A DNA stretch of 64,000 nt from an uncultured Clostridia bacterium (GCA_944367565.1 CALVWR010000005.1:1-64000); one strand, 5' to 3'. Shown: positions 7,316-16,682, numbered from the stretch's first letter. The notes: generated by a model from the letters alone, not told the origin. Numbers and translations: made by a program.

Positions 7316-7567
7316 CACATATTATTCAGAAAAAAGAAAACATAAAATTACTCTATATCAAGAAAATCAATAAGCAAAGCCGAACTCTGTATTCAGTATA
7401 ACACAAAATAAAACTTTGTCAATAGGAATTTTGAAAAAATATATAAATTTCATAAAAATTTTTCATTTTTTATTTTATTTTGAAAAATACGGCAGAAAAA
7501 AGCGTTATAAAAATTTTCTATATCAACGGGAAGAAAGGGCAATCGGGAAAAAACGGACGCCATTTTG

Positions 7568-7596
7568 TTGCCAATAAGCGGCACTTGTGCTATAAT
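7568..7596 (+). promoter_or_regulatory. Promoter of greA-lysS
   Basis: TTGCCA (7568-7573), 17 bases, TATAAT (7591-7596) with an extended TG two bases upstream. The 5' leader of about 70 bases to greA holds no obvious riboswitch. The gene-free stretch 7316-7567 is AT-rich and shows nothing else. Confidence 0.65.
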
Positions 7597-7671
7597 AACA
7601 AGGAAAATCGGGTATATTATCGTTTTGAAAGGGAACGATTCTCATTTAAAAACATTTCGGAGGATTGCAAT

Positions 7672-8136
7672 ATGGCAGAAGAAGTTTTTTTGACAAAAGA
7701 AGGCCTGGAAGAGCTGGAGAAGCGGCTGGAATATCTGAAAGTGGAAAAGCGCGCGGAGATTACCGAACGCATTAAGATCGCGCGCGGGTTCGGAGATTTA
7801 TCGGAGAATGCGGAATACGACGCGGCGAAGAACGAACAGGCGATGATCGAAGGCGAAATTCTGGAAATCGAGGAGAAGCTCAAACACGCCAAAGTCTTCA
7901 AGGCAGGCAAGAAGGGAACGGTATCGCTCGGCTCGAAGGTGGAACTTTTCGACAGAACGTACAACGAACTTTGCGTATATGAGATCGTGGGAACGACGGA
8001 AGCGGATCTCGAAAACAACCGTATCAGCAACGAATCGCCCATCGGGAACGCGCTGCTCGGCAGAAAAGCGGGCGACGTGATCGAGGTGGCAGTGCCCGAA
8101 GGAAAGGCGGTTTTGGAAATCAGAAGCGTGGATTGA
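7672..8136 (+). CDS. greA: Transcription elongation factor GreA
   Basis: GreA enters the secondary channel of RNA polymerase and stimulates cleavage of backtracked RNA. The 154 residues from ATG 7672 match the family: an N-terminal coiled coil with LTKEGLEELEKRLEYLK and the tip sequence GDLSENAEYDAAK that carries the acidic residues, then the C-terminal FKBP-like domain with SNESPIGNALLGRKAGD. The ATG has CGGAGG seven bases upstream. The open frame runs further upstream, but the family begins here. The stop TGA lies 5 bases before the lysS ATG. Confidence 0.95.
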   Translation: MAEEVFLTKEGLEELEKRLEYLKVEKRAEITERIKIARGFGDLSENAEYDAAKNEQAMIEGEILEIEEKLKHAKVFKAGKKGTVSLGSKVELFDRTYNELCVYEIVGTTEADLENNRISNESPIGNALLGRKAGDVIEVAVPEGKAVLEIRSVD

Positions 8137-8141
8137 GTAAA

Positions 8142-9647
8142 ATGCAGAACGAAAAAAACCAAGTGAACGTTCCCGCAGAGGAACAGGATTTCAATGAAAT
8201 TATCAAGATCCGCCGCGAAAAGCTCGCGGCGTTGCAGAGCGCGGGAAAAGATCCTTATCGCATCACGAAATTTGAAAGAACGCATCAGAGCGCCGATATT
8301 TTCGGCAATTTCGAAGCGCTGGAAAACACGTCGGTACGCGTGGCGGGAAGACTGATGAGCAAACGGCTGATGGGTAAGGCGGCGTTCGCGCATATTCTCG
8401 ACGGCAAGGGACAGATTCAGATCTACCTTTCCATCAACGATCTCGGGGAGAAATACACCGCGTTCAAAGATTACGATATCGGGGATATCGTCGGCATTGC
8501 GGGAAAGGTGTTCAGGACCCGTACGGGAGAAATTTCCGTACACGCGGAGGATATCGAGCTGCTGTCGAAGTCGCTTTTGCCGCTACCGGAAAAATACCAC
8601 GGGCTGAAGGATCAGGATATGCGTTACCGGCAACGGTACGTCGATCTGATCGTCAACCCCGAAGTGAAGAATACATTTGTCACGCGGTCCAAGATTCTGT
8701 CGTTTATCCGGAAATATCTTGATTCTCTCGGATATCTCGAAGTGGATACCCCCGTCTTGCATACGCTGGAGATCGGCGCGGCGGCGCGTCCTTTTAAAAC
8801 GCATCATAACGCCCTCGACATCGATATGTATCTGCGCATCGAAACGGAACTGTATCTCAAACGGCTGATCGTCGGCGGATTTGAAAAGGTATATGAAGTC
8901 GGCAGGATCTTCCGCAATGAAGGGATGGATACGTCGCACAATCCGGAATTCACGTCCATCGAAATGTACCAGGCGTACAGCGATTATAAAGACATGATGG
9001 ACCTCATCGAAGACATGTACCGTAAGCTGGCAAAGGAGATCTGCGGGTCGGATACCGTTACGTATCAGGGACAGGAAATCGCGCTCGGCAAGCCGTGGGA
9101 AAGACTGACCATGGTGGAAGCGGTAAAGAAGTATGCGGGCGTGGATTATAATACATGGAAGGACGATGCAGCGGCGCGCGCCGTTGCCGAAGAGAAGGGC
9201 GTAGCGGTTCCGGAAGGAAAAAGCGCGACGAAAGGGCATGTGCTGTTGGCGTTTTTCGATGCGTTTGTCGAAGAGCGGCTGATTCAGCCCACGATCGTCT
9301 ATGATTATCCGGTGGAAAATTCGCCGCTTGCAAAACGCAAGGCGAGCGATCCGGCGTTTACCGAACGCTTTGAATATTTTGTCTGCGCGCGGGAAATGGG
9401 AAATGCGTTTTCGGAGCTTAACGATCCCATCGATCAGCGCGAGAGATTCGTCAGACAGGTAGAGGCGAAGCGGGCGACGGGGGCGAATGCGTCGGTGGAT
9501 GAAGACTTCATCACGGCGCTGGAATACGGAATGCCGCCGACGGGCGGACTCGGGCTGGGACTTGACAGGCTCGTGATGCTTCTGACGGACAGTCCGTCGA
9601 TCCGCGACGTGCTGCTGTTCCCCACGATGAAGCCGAAAAGTAAATAA
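8142..9647 (+). CDS. lysS: Lysine--tRNA ligase, class II
   Basis: LysRS charges tRNA-Lys with lysine. The protein, about 501 residues, has the N-terminal OB-fold anticodon-binding domain (about 60-150: RVAGRLMSKR, GKGQIQIYL), then the class II catalytic core with motif 1 (ILSFIRKYLDSLGYLEVDTP), motif 2 (GRIFRNEGMDTSHNPEF) and motif 3 (GGLGLGLDRLVMLL). ATG 8142 follows the greA stop closely, so translation is probably coupled; an in-frame TTG at 8133 overlaps that stop. Length is normal for the family. Confidence 0.95.
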   Translation: MQNEKNQVNVPAEEQDFNEIIKIRREKLAALQSAGKDPYRITKFERTHQSADIFGNFEALENTSVRVAGRLMSKRLMGKAAFAHILDGKGQIQIYLSINDLGEKYTAFKDYDIGDIVGIAGKVFRTRTGEISVHAEDIELLSKSLLPLPEKYHGLKDQDMRYRQRYVDLIVNPEVKNTFVTRSKILSFIRKYLDSLGYLEVDTPVLHTLEIGAAARPFKTHHNALDIDMYLRIETELYLKRLIVGGFEKVYEVGRIFRNEGMDTSHNPEFTSIEMYQAYSDYKDMMDLIEDMYRKLAKEICGSDTVTYQGQEIALGKPWERLTMVEAVKKYAGVDYNTWKDDAAARAVAEEKGVAVPEGKSATKGHVLLAFFDAFVEERLIQPTIVYDYPVENSPLAKRKASDPAFTERFEYFVCAREMGNAFSELNDPIDQRERFVRQVEAKRATGANASVDEDFITALEYGMPPTGGLGLGLDRLVMLLTDSPSIRDVLLFPTMKPKSK

Positions 9648-9659
9648 TTTCAGAAAAAA

Positions 9660-10661
9660 ATGGACGTCCAGATTACAAAAAGAAGATTGTCCGAGATGCT
9701 GCAGTACGACTGGGTGAAGATTCTGGGCATGATCGTGGTAGCGATCATCGTCTGGGAGCTGATCTTCACCGTTTCGGCGGTGCGGGTCAAGACGGGACAG
9801 AATTTCAAGGTATATTATTATCCGACCACGACGGGGGCGAGCGGACTTTATGATTTTAACGACAGGGAAAAGCCGCTTTCTTACGACGTATTGGAATTTT
9901 CCATCGAAACGCTGACTACCGATTACGCGGAAACGGTTTTAAGTACGCGTCTGTCGATCGCGGAAGGCGATCTGATCGTCATTGACAATGAAATTTCCTA
10001 TCCGGAAGAACACGGCGAGGGTACGGAAAATTTCGAATTGTACGCGAAGTCGAATCTGTACAGCCTGGTCGATAATTATTCCATCGCCGCGCTTGACGCG
10101 CTGAATGAGAATGCGAAGAATTATCTGGCGCGCTTCATGGAGAACGGCGAGTACGCGGCGGACGGGGAAATTTTATCCGACAAAGCGGCGGAAAATTTCG
10201 ACGTGCGCATGAAAGGCGACAACCGCTTCCGCAAGGAAGAAGACCGTGCGGAAGGGCTGGTGCTGGAGATCGGACGGCTGGAGACGTTGCGCGGCGCGGT
10301 AAAGGAGTTTTCCTATCTTCTGGAAAACGTGCCGCAGCTTTTTCTGAATTATACGAAATACCAGAGTACGGCGCACAATTCCTCGAGCGAGGATATCCGG
10401 GCGGCGTACGAACAGCAGGAAGAGCATCCCTATGCGATCAACGTGGAAGTTCTTGCCGAGAACAGAGGAGAGGGACAGCCGTCCGTCATCGACGTCGCTT
10501 CCAGCCGGTATTCCGCCGAGGTGGAGGGAACGGCGATCAATACGGCGATCGCCGTATTCGACTTTACGTCCGAGCAACCCGATCTGCAATATGAAACGAT
10601 CGTCTTTCTGACCTCTTTGATCAGAACGTACAGTACATTGCTGGACGGGGCCGTCAATTAA
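9660..10661 (+). CDS. Membrane-anchored extracytoplasmic protein, unknown
   Basis: 333 residues with a basic cytoplasmic start, one transmembrane helix (about residues 19-40: GMIVVAIIVWELIF) and about 290 residues outside the membrane, rich in Glu and Asp. It begins 12 bases after lysS and ends one base before the PLP-decarboxylase gene, so it belongs to the same run of genes. I recognise no family. There is no Cys, no clear catalytic motif and no second membrane segment. The tight placement in a housekeeping operon argues for a real, lineage-specific gene. Confidence 0.65.
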   Translation: MDVQITKRRLSEMLQYDWVKILGMIVVAIIVWELIFTVSAVRVKTGQNFKVYYYPTTTGASGLYDFNDREKPLSYDVLEFSIETLTTDYAETVLSTRLSIAEGDLIVIDNEISYPEEHGEGTENFELYAKSNLYSLVDNYSIAALDALNENAKNYLARFMENGEYAADGEILSDKAAENFDVRMKGDNRFRKEEDRAEGLVLEIGRLETLRGAVKEFSYLLENVPQLFLNYTKYQSTAHNSSSEDIRAAYEQQEEHPYAINVEVLAENRGEGQPSVIDVASSRYSAEVEGTAINTAIAVFDFTSEQPDLQYETIVFLTSLIRTYSTLLDGAVN

Positions 10662-10662
10662 A

Positions 10663-12042
10663 ATGAAACCGTTTGGAATCAAGGCGATGTTGCGTGGGTA
10701 TGTCCGCAGAAAGCCGTTGCGCCTGCATATGCCGGGGCATAAAGCGGAAAAAGGATTCTGTCGGGTATTTCCCGGGGCGGCGGAGGATATTACGGAGCTT
10801 TCGTTTTCCGACAGTTTACAGGAACCGGGCGGCGTTCTTGCGGACGCGGAAAGACGCGTGTCGGAGCTTCTGGGAACAAAGAGGAGCTTTTTTCTTACCG
10901 ACGGGTCGACGTGCGGGATTTACTGCATGGTCTACGCGGAAAAAAAACGGGGCAGAAAGATCGCGATCAACCGCAATGCGCATCAGAGCGTATACAATGC
11001 GTGTAAGGTCCTGGGCGTGGAGCCCGTACGGATAGAACAGAGGAGGGAAAACGGCGGCCTGTTGCCGCCTTCGGCGGAAGAAGTGGCGCGCGTGCTCGAC
11101 GCGGAACCGTCGGCGGACGTGCTGCTCACATATCCCGATTATTACGGAAGGACGTTCGACCTCGCCGCCGTAAGGAAGATCTGCGACGCACGGGGGCGCG
11201 CGTTGCTCATCGACGGGGCGCACGGCGGACATTTACGGTATACCGATGCGAAGCGGTATGCCGGCGTTTCTGCCGATCTGTGGGTGGACGGCGTTCATAA
11301 AACCCTTCCGTGCCTTACGCAGACGGCGGTATTGAACGTAAATGCCGTCGCGTTTCTTTCTTTGGCGGAGGAAGCGGTGAAGCTGTTCCGTACGTCCAGT
11401 CCGTCGTATCCGCTCATGGCGTCCGTCGAATACGGGGAGACGTTTATGGCGGAAAAAGGCGTCGGACTGTTTCCCGGGCTGGAGGAAAGGGTGCGGCGTC
11501 TGAAGGGGCGCTTGCGCGAAAGCGGCTATGGAATTTTGGAAAACAACGACGCGTTGAAACTCTGCGTGGATTTTGCGCCGACGGGGATTTCGCCGTATGC
11601 GGCGGAAGAATTTTTGCAGGCAAGGGGGATCTATGCCGAGATGAACGACGGCAGGATCATTCTGTTCCTGCTGGGCGTGACGACGGGGAAAAGGCAGTTG
11701 CGCCGTTTGCGGAGAGGCTTAATCGCTTTGTTGCGGCGCTCGTCCTTGCGGAGGACGTATCAGGCTCCGCCCGAAACGAAAACGGGCACGGGAAATATAC
11801 CGTATCTGGAGGCTTGCGCCGCGGAGGCGGAAGAGGTGCCTCTGGAACAGTCCGCGGGCAGAACGCTTGCGGAAAACGTCGGAACGTTTCCGCCCTGCTG
11901 TCCGTTGTGCGTTGCGGGGGAAAAGATGACAAAGGAAGTCGTTTCGGTGCTGAAAACGGCACGGTATGTGTTCGGGGTAAACGGCGGAAATGTGAAAGCG
12001 ATAAAAAAAGGAACAAGATTATGGAACGAGGAAAATTCGTGA
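10663..12042 (+). CDS. Orn/Lys/Arg decarboxylase family PLP enzyme (YaaO-like)
   Basis: 459 residues, a fold-type I PLP enzyme of the basic amino acid decarboxylase family. Visible family marks are LHMPGHK near the start, FLTDGSTCGI (cofactor phosphate region), LIDGAHGGH (the Asp that contacts the PLP pyridine nitrogen and the stacking His) and WVDGVHKTLP, where Lys is the Schiff-base residue. In Bacillus the yaaO gene stands just before tmk, as here. The substrate (Arg, Lys or Orn, for polyamine synthesis) cannot be told from sequence. The 3' end overlaps tmk by 22 bases. Confidence 0.85.
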   Translation: MKPFGIKAMLRGYVRRKPLRLHMPGHKAEKGFCRVFPGAAEDITELSFSDSLQEPGGVLADAERRVSELLGTKRSFFLTDGSTCGIYCMVYAEKKRGRKIAINRNAHQSVYNACKVLGVEPVRIEQRRENGGLLPPSAEEVARVLDAEPSADVLLTYPDYYGRTFDLAAVRKICDARGRALLIDGAHGGHLRYTDAKRYAGVSADLWVDGVHKTLPCLTQTAVLNVNAVAFLSLAEEAVKLFRTSSPSYPLMASVEYGETFMAEKGVGLFPGLEERVRRLKGRLRESGYGILENNDALKLCVDFAPTGISPYAAEEFLQARGIYAEMNDGRIILFLLGVTTGKRQLRRLRRGLIALLRRSSLRRTYQAPPETKTGTGNIPYLEACAAEAEEVPLEQSAGRTLAENVGTFPPCCPLCVAGEKMTKEVVSVLKTARYVFGVNGGNVKAIKKGTRLWNEENS

Positions 12043-12644
12043 CTTTTGAAGGTTGCGAAGGGGCGGGCAAGTCCCGGCAGATACAGTTTGTCAAAGAGTT
12101 GTTTGAAGAAAGAAAGATCCCGTACGTTCTGACGCGCGAACCCGGCGGACCGGCGATATCCGAGAAGCTGCGCGCATTTCTTCTCGACGTGGAAAACAGG
12201 GACATGACGGCGGAATGTGAGGCGCTTGTCTACGCGGCGGCGCGCGCACAGCACATAGAACAGTTCATTCTTCCCGCGCTGGAGCGGGGAACAACGGTTT
12301 TATGCGATCGGTATATCGATTCTTCGATGGCGTATCAGGGATACGCGCGGGGACTGGGTATGGATTACATCGCGGCGATCAACCGTGCGGCGGAAAAAGC
12401 GGTCCCCGATGTGACGATATTTCTCGATCTTTCTCCGGAAGCGGCGTTTGCGCGGAAGGGCGGCGCGGATAAAAAGGACCGGCTGGAACTTTCCGGCATG
12501 GAATTTCATCGGAAGGTTTACGAAGGATATTTAAGGGTATGCGAAGCGAATGCGCGAAGGATCGTGAAGATCGACTGTTCGGGAACGAAGGAGCAGACCC
12601 GCGCGCGCATTGCTGCGGTTTTGAAGGAAAGGGGAATCGTCTGA
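12021..12644 (+). CDS. tmk: Thymidylate kinase
   Basis: Phosphorylates dTMP to dTDP. The 207 residues from ATG 12021 show the P-loop FEGCEGAGKS (about 8-17), the DR-x motif TREPGGPAISEKLR, the catalytic CDRYIDSSMAYQGYARGLG region and the LID region. The start overlaps the end of the decarboxylase gene, with AAAGGAACA upstream as ribosome site. The stop TGA overlaps the holB ATG (TGATG), indicating coupled translation. Confidence 0.93.
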   Translation: MERGKFVTFEGCEGAGKSRQIQFVKELFEERKIPYVLTREPGGPAISEKLRAFLLDVENRDMTAECEALVYAAARAQHIEQFILPALERGTTVLCDRYIDSSMAYQGYARGLGMDYIAAINRAAEKAVPDVTIFLDLSPEAAFARKGGADKKDRLELSGMEFHRKVYEGYLRVCEANARRIVKIDCSGTKEQTRARIAAVLKERGIV

Positions 12645-13612
12645 TGGATCTCGGCAGATTGCTCCGGCGTACGAACGCGTACAGAATCGTGAAAAACGAT
12701 AAAAAAAGGGGGCTTTTTCACGCTTATCTGCTGTTGGACAAAGATGAAAAATATCTGAGAGATACGCTGAAATTTTTCGCGAAAATAATTCTTTGCGGGC
12801 AGGACGGCTGCGGCGAATGTCGGGTCTGTCGTCTGGTGGAAAAGGAAAATTATGCGGACGCGGTTTTTTTCCCGAAAAACGGGGATAAAATCTTAACGGA
12901 GGATATCGGCGCGCTGGTTGCGGACAGCTTTGTCAGACCGCTTGAAGGGGACAAGAAATTATATGTCGTCGTCGGGGCGCAGAATATGTTGCCGGCGGCG
13001 CAGAACAAACTGCTCAAAACGCTGGAAGAGCCGCCGGAAAACGTGGTGATTCTGATGGGCGCGACGAATCCGTATGCGTTGCTTCCCACAATACGTTCGC
13101 GGGTAAAGACGCTGGAGATTCCGCCGTTTACCGAGGAGGAAATCGTAAACGAGCTCGCGGAGAGTTGTCCCGACCGTGAAAAACTTGCGCTTGCCGCCGC
13201 GTGCGGGGACGGCACCGTCGGGAGGGCGGAAGAGTTGTACGGCGACGTACAGTTGCAGCGGCGCTTTGACCTTGCGGCGGAGATCATCGTGAATATGAAT
13301 TCCAGCAAAGACGTATTGAAATATTCTGCGTTGCTGCTGAAGAACAGGGATGATTCGGGCAGGTTATTTTCCATTGCGGAATCGTTGTTCCGCGATATGC
13401 TTGCCGAAAGGACGGGAGGAAAGGCGATCGACGCGCTTGCACTGGAAAAAGTGCGGAAGGCGGCGAATTATACGACCGGCGCGCTGATCAACGCGCTGGA
13501 AAAGACGGAGGAGGCGGCAAAACGCGCCTCGGCGTTCAACGCTAACGAAACGATGTTGACGGAATGGTGGTTGTTCGCGATTCTGGAGGGAAAACACAGA
13601 TGGCAAAAGTAG
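12644..13612 (+). CDS. holB: DNA polymerase III subunit delta' (HolB)
   Basis: Part of the clamp-loader complex, 322 residues. It has the AAA+ layout of delta': HAYLLL near the start, a four-Cys zinc module (CGQDGCGECRVC, about 46-57), the sensor region AQNKLLKTLEEPPENVVILM and the SRVKTLEIPPF segment. The Walker A site is absent, as usual for delta'. Its place between tmk and ricT matches Firmicutes gene order, though the yaaQ and yaaR genes seen in Bacillus are missing here. Confidence 0.92.
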   Translation: MDLGRLLRRTNAYRIVKNDKKRGLFHAYLLLDKDEKYLRDTLKFFAKIILCGQDGCGECRVCRLVEKENYADAVFFPKNGDKILTEDIGALVADSFVRPLEGDKKLYVVVGAQNMLPAAQNKLLKTLEEPPENVVILMGATNPYALLPTIRSRVKTLEIPPFTEEEIVNELAESCPDREKLALAAACGDGTVGRAEELYGDVQLQRRFDLAAEIIVNMNSSKDVLKYSALLLKNRDDSGRLFSIAESLFRDMLAERTGGKAIDALALEKVRKAANYTTGALINALEKTEEAAKRASAFNANETMLTEWWLFAILEGKHRWQK

Positions 13613-14472
13613 TGGGAGTAAAATTCAAAAACTCTTCAAAAATTTATTATTTCGCGCCGACGGAGGATTTTTATGAGGAATATTCCGGCGTGATCGTGGA
13701 GACGGCGAAGGGCGCCGAGTTCGGAACGGTGGTGATGGGCGTAAAGGAAGTGAGCGACGAGGAATGTGTGCAGCCGCTCAAACCCGTATTGCGCAAGGCG
13801 ACGAAGCGGGACATCGAAACCGTGAAGAAGAACGAAGCGAGGGTCGCCGACGCCCTGCGGATCGCTGCGGAAAAAGTGGCGAACCGCAACCTGGACATGA
13901 AGCTCGTGGGCTGCGAATTTTCCTTTGACGGGAAAAAGGTGGTGTTTTATTTTACGGCGGAAGGTCGCGTCGATTTCCGCGAACTCGTCAAGGATCTTGC
14001 GGCGGCGTTTCGCGTGAGAATCGAATTGAGGCAGGTCGGCATCCGCGACGAAACCAAGCTGATCGGCGGACTTGCGCCGTGCGGCAGGTCGTGTTGTTGC
14101 GGCACCTGTATGCCGGATTTCAGAAAAGTAAGCATCAAGATGGCGAAAACGCAGGGACTTTCCCTGAATCCGTCGAAGATCAGCGGATTATGCGGCAGGC
14201 TGATGTGCTGTCTGGAATACGAAAACGAATATTACGGGGAAGCCTATAAGAAAATGCCCAAACTCGGCGGCAAGGTCACCACGCCGGACGGCGAAGGCGT
14301 GGTCGTTTCCAACAATATGCTCAAACTCGTAAGCAAGGTGAAGATCGTCAAAAACGACGGCAGCGAAGTGTATAAGGATTATAACGTGAGCGAACTGAAG
14401 TTCAAGCGCGGCGGAAGCGTACCGGAAGACGATAAGAACGTTGCGGAAGACGTCAAAGAAATTTTGGATTAA
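13600..14472 (+). CDS. ricT: PSP1-domain protein RicT (YaaT)
   Basis: 290 residues of the PSP1 family, part of the RicA-RicF-RicT (Y-) complex that in Bacillus tunes RNase Y processing and sporulation signalling and binds Fe-S clusters. The Cys-rich signature is visible: CGRSCCCGTC (about 160-170) and CGRLMCCLEYE (about 197-207). ATG 13600 follows TCTGGAGGG and overlaps the end of holB by 13 bases. No ricA or ricF gene is present in the window. Confidence 0.9.
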   Translation: MAKVVGVKFKNSSKIYYFAPTEDFYEEYSGVIVETAKGAEFGTVVMGVKEVSDEECVQPLKPVLRKATKRDIETVKKNEARVADALRIAAEKVANRNLDMKLVGCEFSFDGKKVVFYFTAEGRVDFRELVKDLAAAFRVRIELRQVGIRDETKLIGGLAPCGRSCCCGTCMPDFRKVSIKMAKTQGLSLNPSKISGLCGRLMCCLEYENEYYGEAYKKMPKLGGKVTTPDGEGVVVSNNMLKLVSKVKIVKNDGSEVYKDYNVSELKFKRGGSVPEDDKNVAEDVKEILD

Positions 14473-14485
14473 ATTGATTTAAACA

Positions 14486-14512
14486 TTTACAAACGGATAA
14501 AAGTGTGATAAT
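14486..14512 (+). promoter_or_regulatory. Possible promoter of the ferredoxin gene
   Basis: TTTACA (14486-14491), a short 15-base spacer and GATAAT (14507-14512), with TG upstream of the -10. It lies in the short gap after ricT. Confidence 0.4.
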
Positions 14513-14550
14513 ATATAAATAACGTAATTTTATTAACGGAGGTAAACATT

Positions 14551-14721
14551 ATGGCTTATAAAATCAGCGACGCCTGCATTTCCTGCGGTTCTTGCGAAGC
14601 GACCTGCCCCGTCGGCGCGATCAGCGCGGGCGACACGCAGTACAACATCGATCCGGACACCTGCATTTCCTGCGGCTCCTGTGCGGAAGGATGTCCTGTC
14701 AGCGCGATCAGCGAGGAATAA
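14551..14721 (+). CDS. 2[4Fe-4S] ferredoxin
   Basis: A 56-residue clostridial-type ferredoxin. Two cluster motifs are clear: CISCGSCEATCPVGAI and CISCGSCAEGCPVSAI, each with CxxCxxCxxxCP. It carries electrons in anaerobic redox metabolism. The ATG at 14551 has the strong site AACGGAGGTAAACATT. It appears to be monocistronic, with its own weak promoter upstream and a strong terminator 14 bases after the stop. Confidence 0.95.
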   Translation: MAYKISDACISCGSCEATCPVGAISAGDTQYNIDPDTCISCGSCAEGCPVSAISEE

Positions 14722-14735
14722 GCAAAACTGACGGA

Positions 14736-14765
14736 GGGCACGGCGCAGCCGTGCCCTTGTTTTTT
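14736..14765 (+). terminator. Terminator after the ferredoxin gene
   Basis: GGGCACGGC (14736-14744) and GCCGTGCCC (14748-14756) form a 9-bp GC stem with a 3-base loop, followed by TTGTTTTTT. Confidence 0.85.
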
Positions 14766-14798
14766 AACTGCAAAACCGGAGAATTGTCCAAAAAAGCG

Positions 14799-15458
14799 AT
14801 GTTGAAATTAGACGACCTGCTCATAGACGGGATGAAAATTTATCAGGACGATCAACTGTATAAGTTCACCTCCGATTCGGTGTTGCTCAGCCGTTTTGCG
14901 CGGGCGAAGAAGAACGACGTCGTTGCGGACTTCTGTGCGGGAAGCGGGATTGTCGGATTGCATTTTTATGCGTTGCACCGGTCGCTGATCCGGAGCATGA
15001 CGCTGTTTGAAATGCAGGAAGAACTTTGCGATCTGGCAAAAAAAAGCATAGAACTGAACGGACTTTCGGAGATCGTATCGGTAAGGAACGTGAAGATCCA
15101 GGATCTTTCCGCAGACTGCAACGAAAAATTTTCGCTGATACTTTGCAATCCGCCTTACTATCCGGCGGCGGATGCCGAAGGCAGAAATTTTCGCAGAGAG
15201 GCTTGCAGATACGAGCTGACGCTGTCTTTAGAGGAGCTGATCGCGGCGGCGGCGAAAAGTCTGAAATTCGGCGGAAGATTCTGTATCGCGCATCTTTCTG
15301 CCAGGCTTGCCGAAGTGATTTTTCTGATGAAAAAATACCGTCTCGAACCGAAACGGCTGACGACGGTATCGGGCGGCGGACGAATCTATCTCGTGCTTGT
15401 CGAAGCGGTAAAAGGCGGCAGGGCGGGATTGAAAATGGAAAACGAGAGGGTCAATTGA
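14799..15458 (+). CDS. N6-adenine tRNA methyltransferase, TrmN6/YabB-like
   Basis: 219 residues of a class I SAM methyltransferase. The SAM-binding motif I is ADFCAGSGIVGLH (about 44-56) and the catalytic LCNPPYY (NPPY, for amino groups of adenine) lies near residue 115. YabB/TrmN6 proteins modify A37 of tRNA-Val in other bacteria. The gene stands before rsmI with no gap, as in Bacillus (yabB, yabC). ATG 14799 is preferred on family alignment; an in-frame TTG at 14784 is possible. Confidence 0.85.
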   Translation: MLKLDDLLIDGMKIYQDDQLYKFTSDSVLLSRFARAKKNDVVADFCAGSGIVGLHFYALHRSLIRSMTLFEMQEELCDLAKKSIELNGLSEIVSVRNVKIQDLSADCNEKFSLILCNPPYYPAADAEGRNFRREACRYELTLSLEELIAAAAKSLKFGGRFCIAHLSARLAEVIFLMKKYRLEPKRLTTVSGGGRIYLVLVEAVKGGRAGLKMENERVN

Positions 15459-16262
15459 ATGCTGTATATCGTAGGAACGCCGATCGGCAATCTGAAAGAC
15501 ATTACGCTCCGCGCGCTGGAAACGTTGCAGAATGCGGACGTCGTCGCGTGCGAGGATACCCGCCGTACCCTGACGCTGCTCAATGCATACCGCATCCGTA
15601 AACCGCTGATCAGCTATCATAAATTCAACGAACGGGAGAGCGGAGAAAAAATCGTCGCAATGCTGACGGAAGGAAAAAACGTTGCGCTCGTGAGCGATGC
15701 GGGGATGCCCGTCGTTTCCGATCCGGGCGGCGTGCTGATCGGGATGCTGTTGGAAAAGGGATTGCCTTATACCGTGATCCCCGGACCCACGGCGTTTGTT
15801 TCCGCGCTGACGCTCGGCGGGCTGGATGCGTCCCGTTTTTGTTTTCTGGGATTTCTGCCGGAAAAGAAAGCGGAGAAAGAAAAACTTCTCGCCAACGTGA
15901 AAGAACTGACCGCCACGCTGGTGTTTTACTGTGCGCCGCACGATCTCAGACGGACTGTTTCGTTTCTTTACGAAGCGTTGGGAGAACGAAAAGCCGTCGC
16001 CGTCAGGGAGATCACGAAGATCCACGAATCGCGGGAAGCGTTTCTGCTTTCGGAAAATTTCGCGGGAGAACCGAAAGGGGAATACGTATTGCTCGTCGAG
16101 GGGGCGAAAGAGCGGGAAAATCCTTTGAACGCGCTTTCGGAAAAGGAACATATCGAACATTATCTCGCGCAGGGAATGAATAAAAAAGACGCGCTCAAGG
16201 CGGTTGCAAAGGACAGGAACGTGCCGAAAAGCAGTCTTTATAAATTTACGGTGGAAGAATGA
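15459..16262 (+). CDS. rsmI: 16S rRNA 2'-O-ribose C1402 methyltransferase RsmI
   Basis: Methylates the ribose of C1402 in the decoding centre. 267 residues of the tetrapyrrole-methylase fold: YIVGTPIGNLKDITLRALE at the start, CEDTRRT, SDAGMPVVSDPGG and PGPTAF are all family marks. The C-terminus has the small helical RsmI domain (DALKAVAKDRNVPKSSLYK). It starts directly at the stop of the previous gene. A terminator lies about 90 bases downstream. Confidence 0.95.
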   Translation: MLYIVGTPIGNLKDITLRALETLQNADVVACEDTRRTLTLLNAYRIRKPLISYHKFNERESGEKIVAMLTEGKNVALVSDAGMPVVSDPGGVLIGMLLEKGLPYTVIPGPTAFVSALTLGGLDASRFCFLGFLPEKKAEKEKLLANVKELTATLVFYCAPHDLRRTVSFLYEALGERKAVAVREITKIHESREAFLLSENFAGEPKGEYVLLVEGAKERENPLNALSEKEHIEHYLAQGMNKKDALKAVAKDRNVPKSSLYKFTVEE

Positions 16263-16352
16263 AAAGACAAAGCGCCGCCCTTTTCCGCCGATGACGCCGC
16301 GGCTCAGGATAAATTGAAAAGAAGGATAGGATTGACGGACGAAAAAACAAAG

Positions 16353-16397
16353 AAGCGCCGTCCGCTTTTCCGTAAGGAAAGCGGACGGCGCTTTTGC
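16353..16397 (+). terminator. Terminator after rsmI
   Basis: AAGCGCCGTCCGCTTT (16353-16368) pairs with AAAGCGGACGGCGCTT (16378-16393); a T-run completes it. The gene-free stretch 16263-16682 otherwise shows only this and the dut terminator. Confidence 0.85.
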
Positions 16398-16593
16398 GAT
16401 ATTTTGTAACGGAACGTTCCCGAGAACGGGTAAGCCGTCGGCAAAATGAAGGATTCCGGCGATTATAAAACGGGCAAAGTGAAGCCGGATTACAAAAAGA
16501 TCGTTTATCTTTGCAACGGTTCTCCATTCCCGACGGACCGTCTGATTCTGATGCGGGCAGGGCGGACAACAGGCGGGGATGCGGACCGCAAAG

Positions 16594-16625
16594 AAGAAAA
16601 ACGCCCCGTCCTTTGCGGGACGGGG
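16594..16625 (-). terminator. Terminator of dut
   Basis: CCCCGTCC (16604-16611) pairs with GGACGGGG (16618-16625). Read on the minus strand the stem is followed by CGTTTTTC. It lies about 60 bases past the dut stop. Confidence 0.65.
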
Positions 16626-16682
16626 ACGGAAAAACAGGCGATGGAGAAATGCGTGTCTGCATAAAAGAATAAGAAGCGGGAA

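Noticed and set aside
16446..16664. Plus-strand frame of 72 codons after rsmI
   Set aside because: It lies between two convergent terminators, contains the dut terminator and has no ribosome site or family features.
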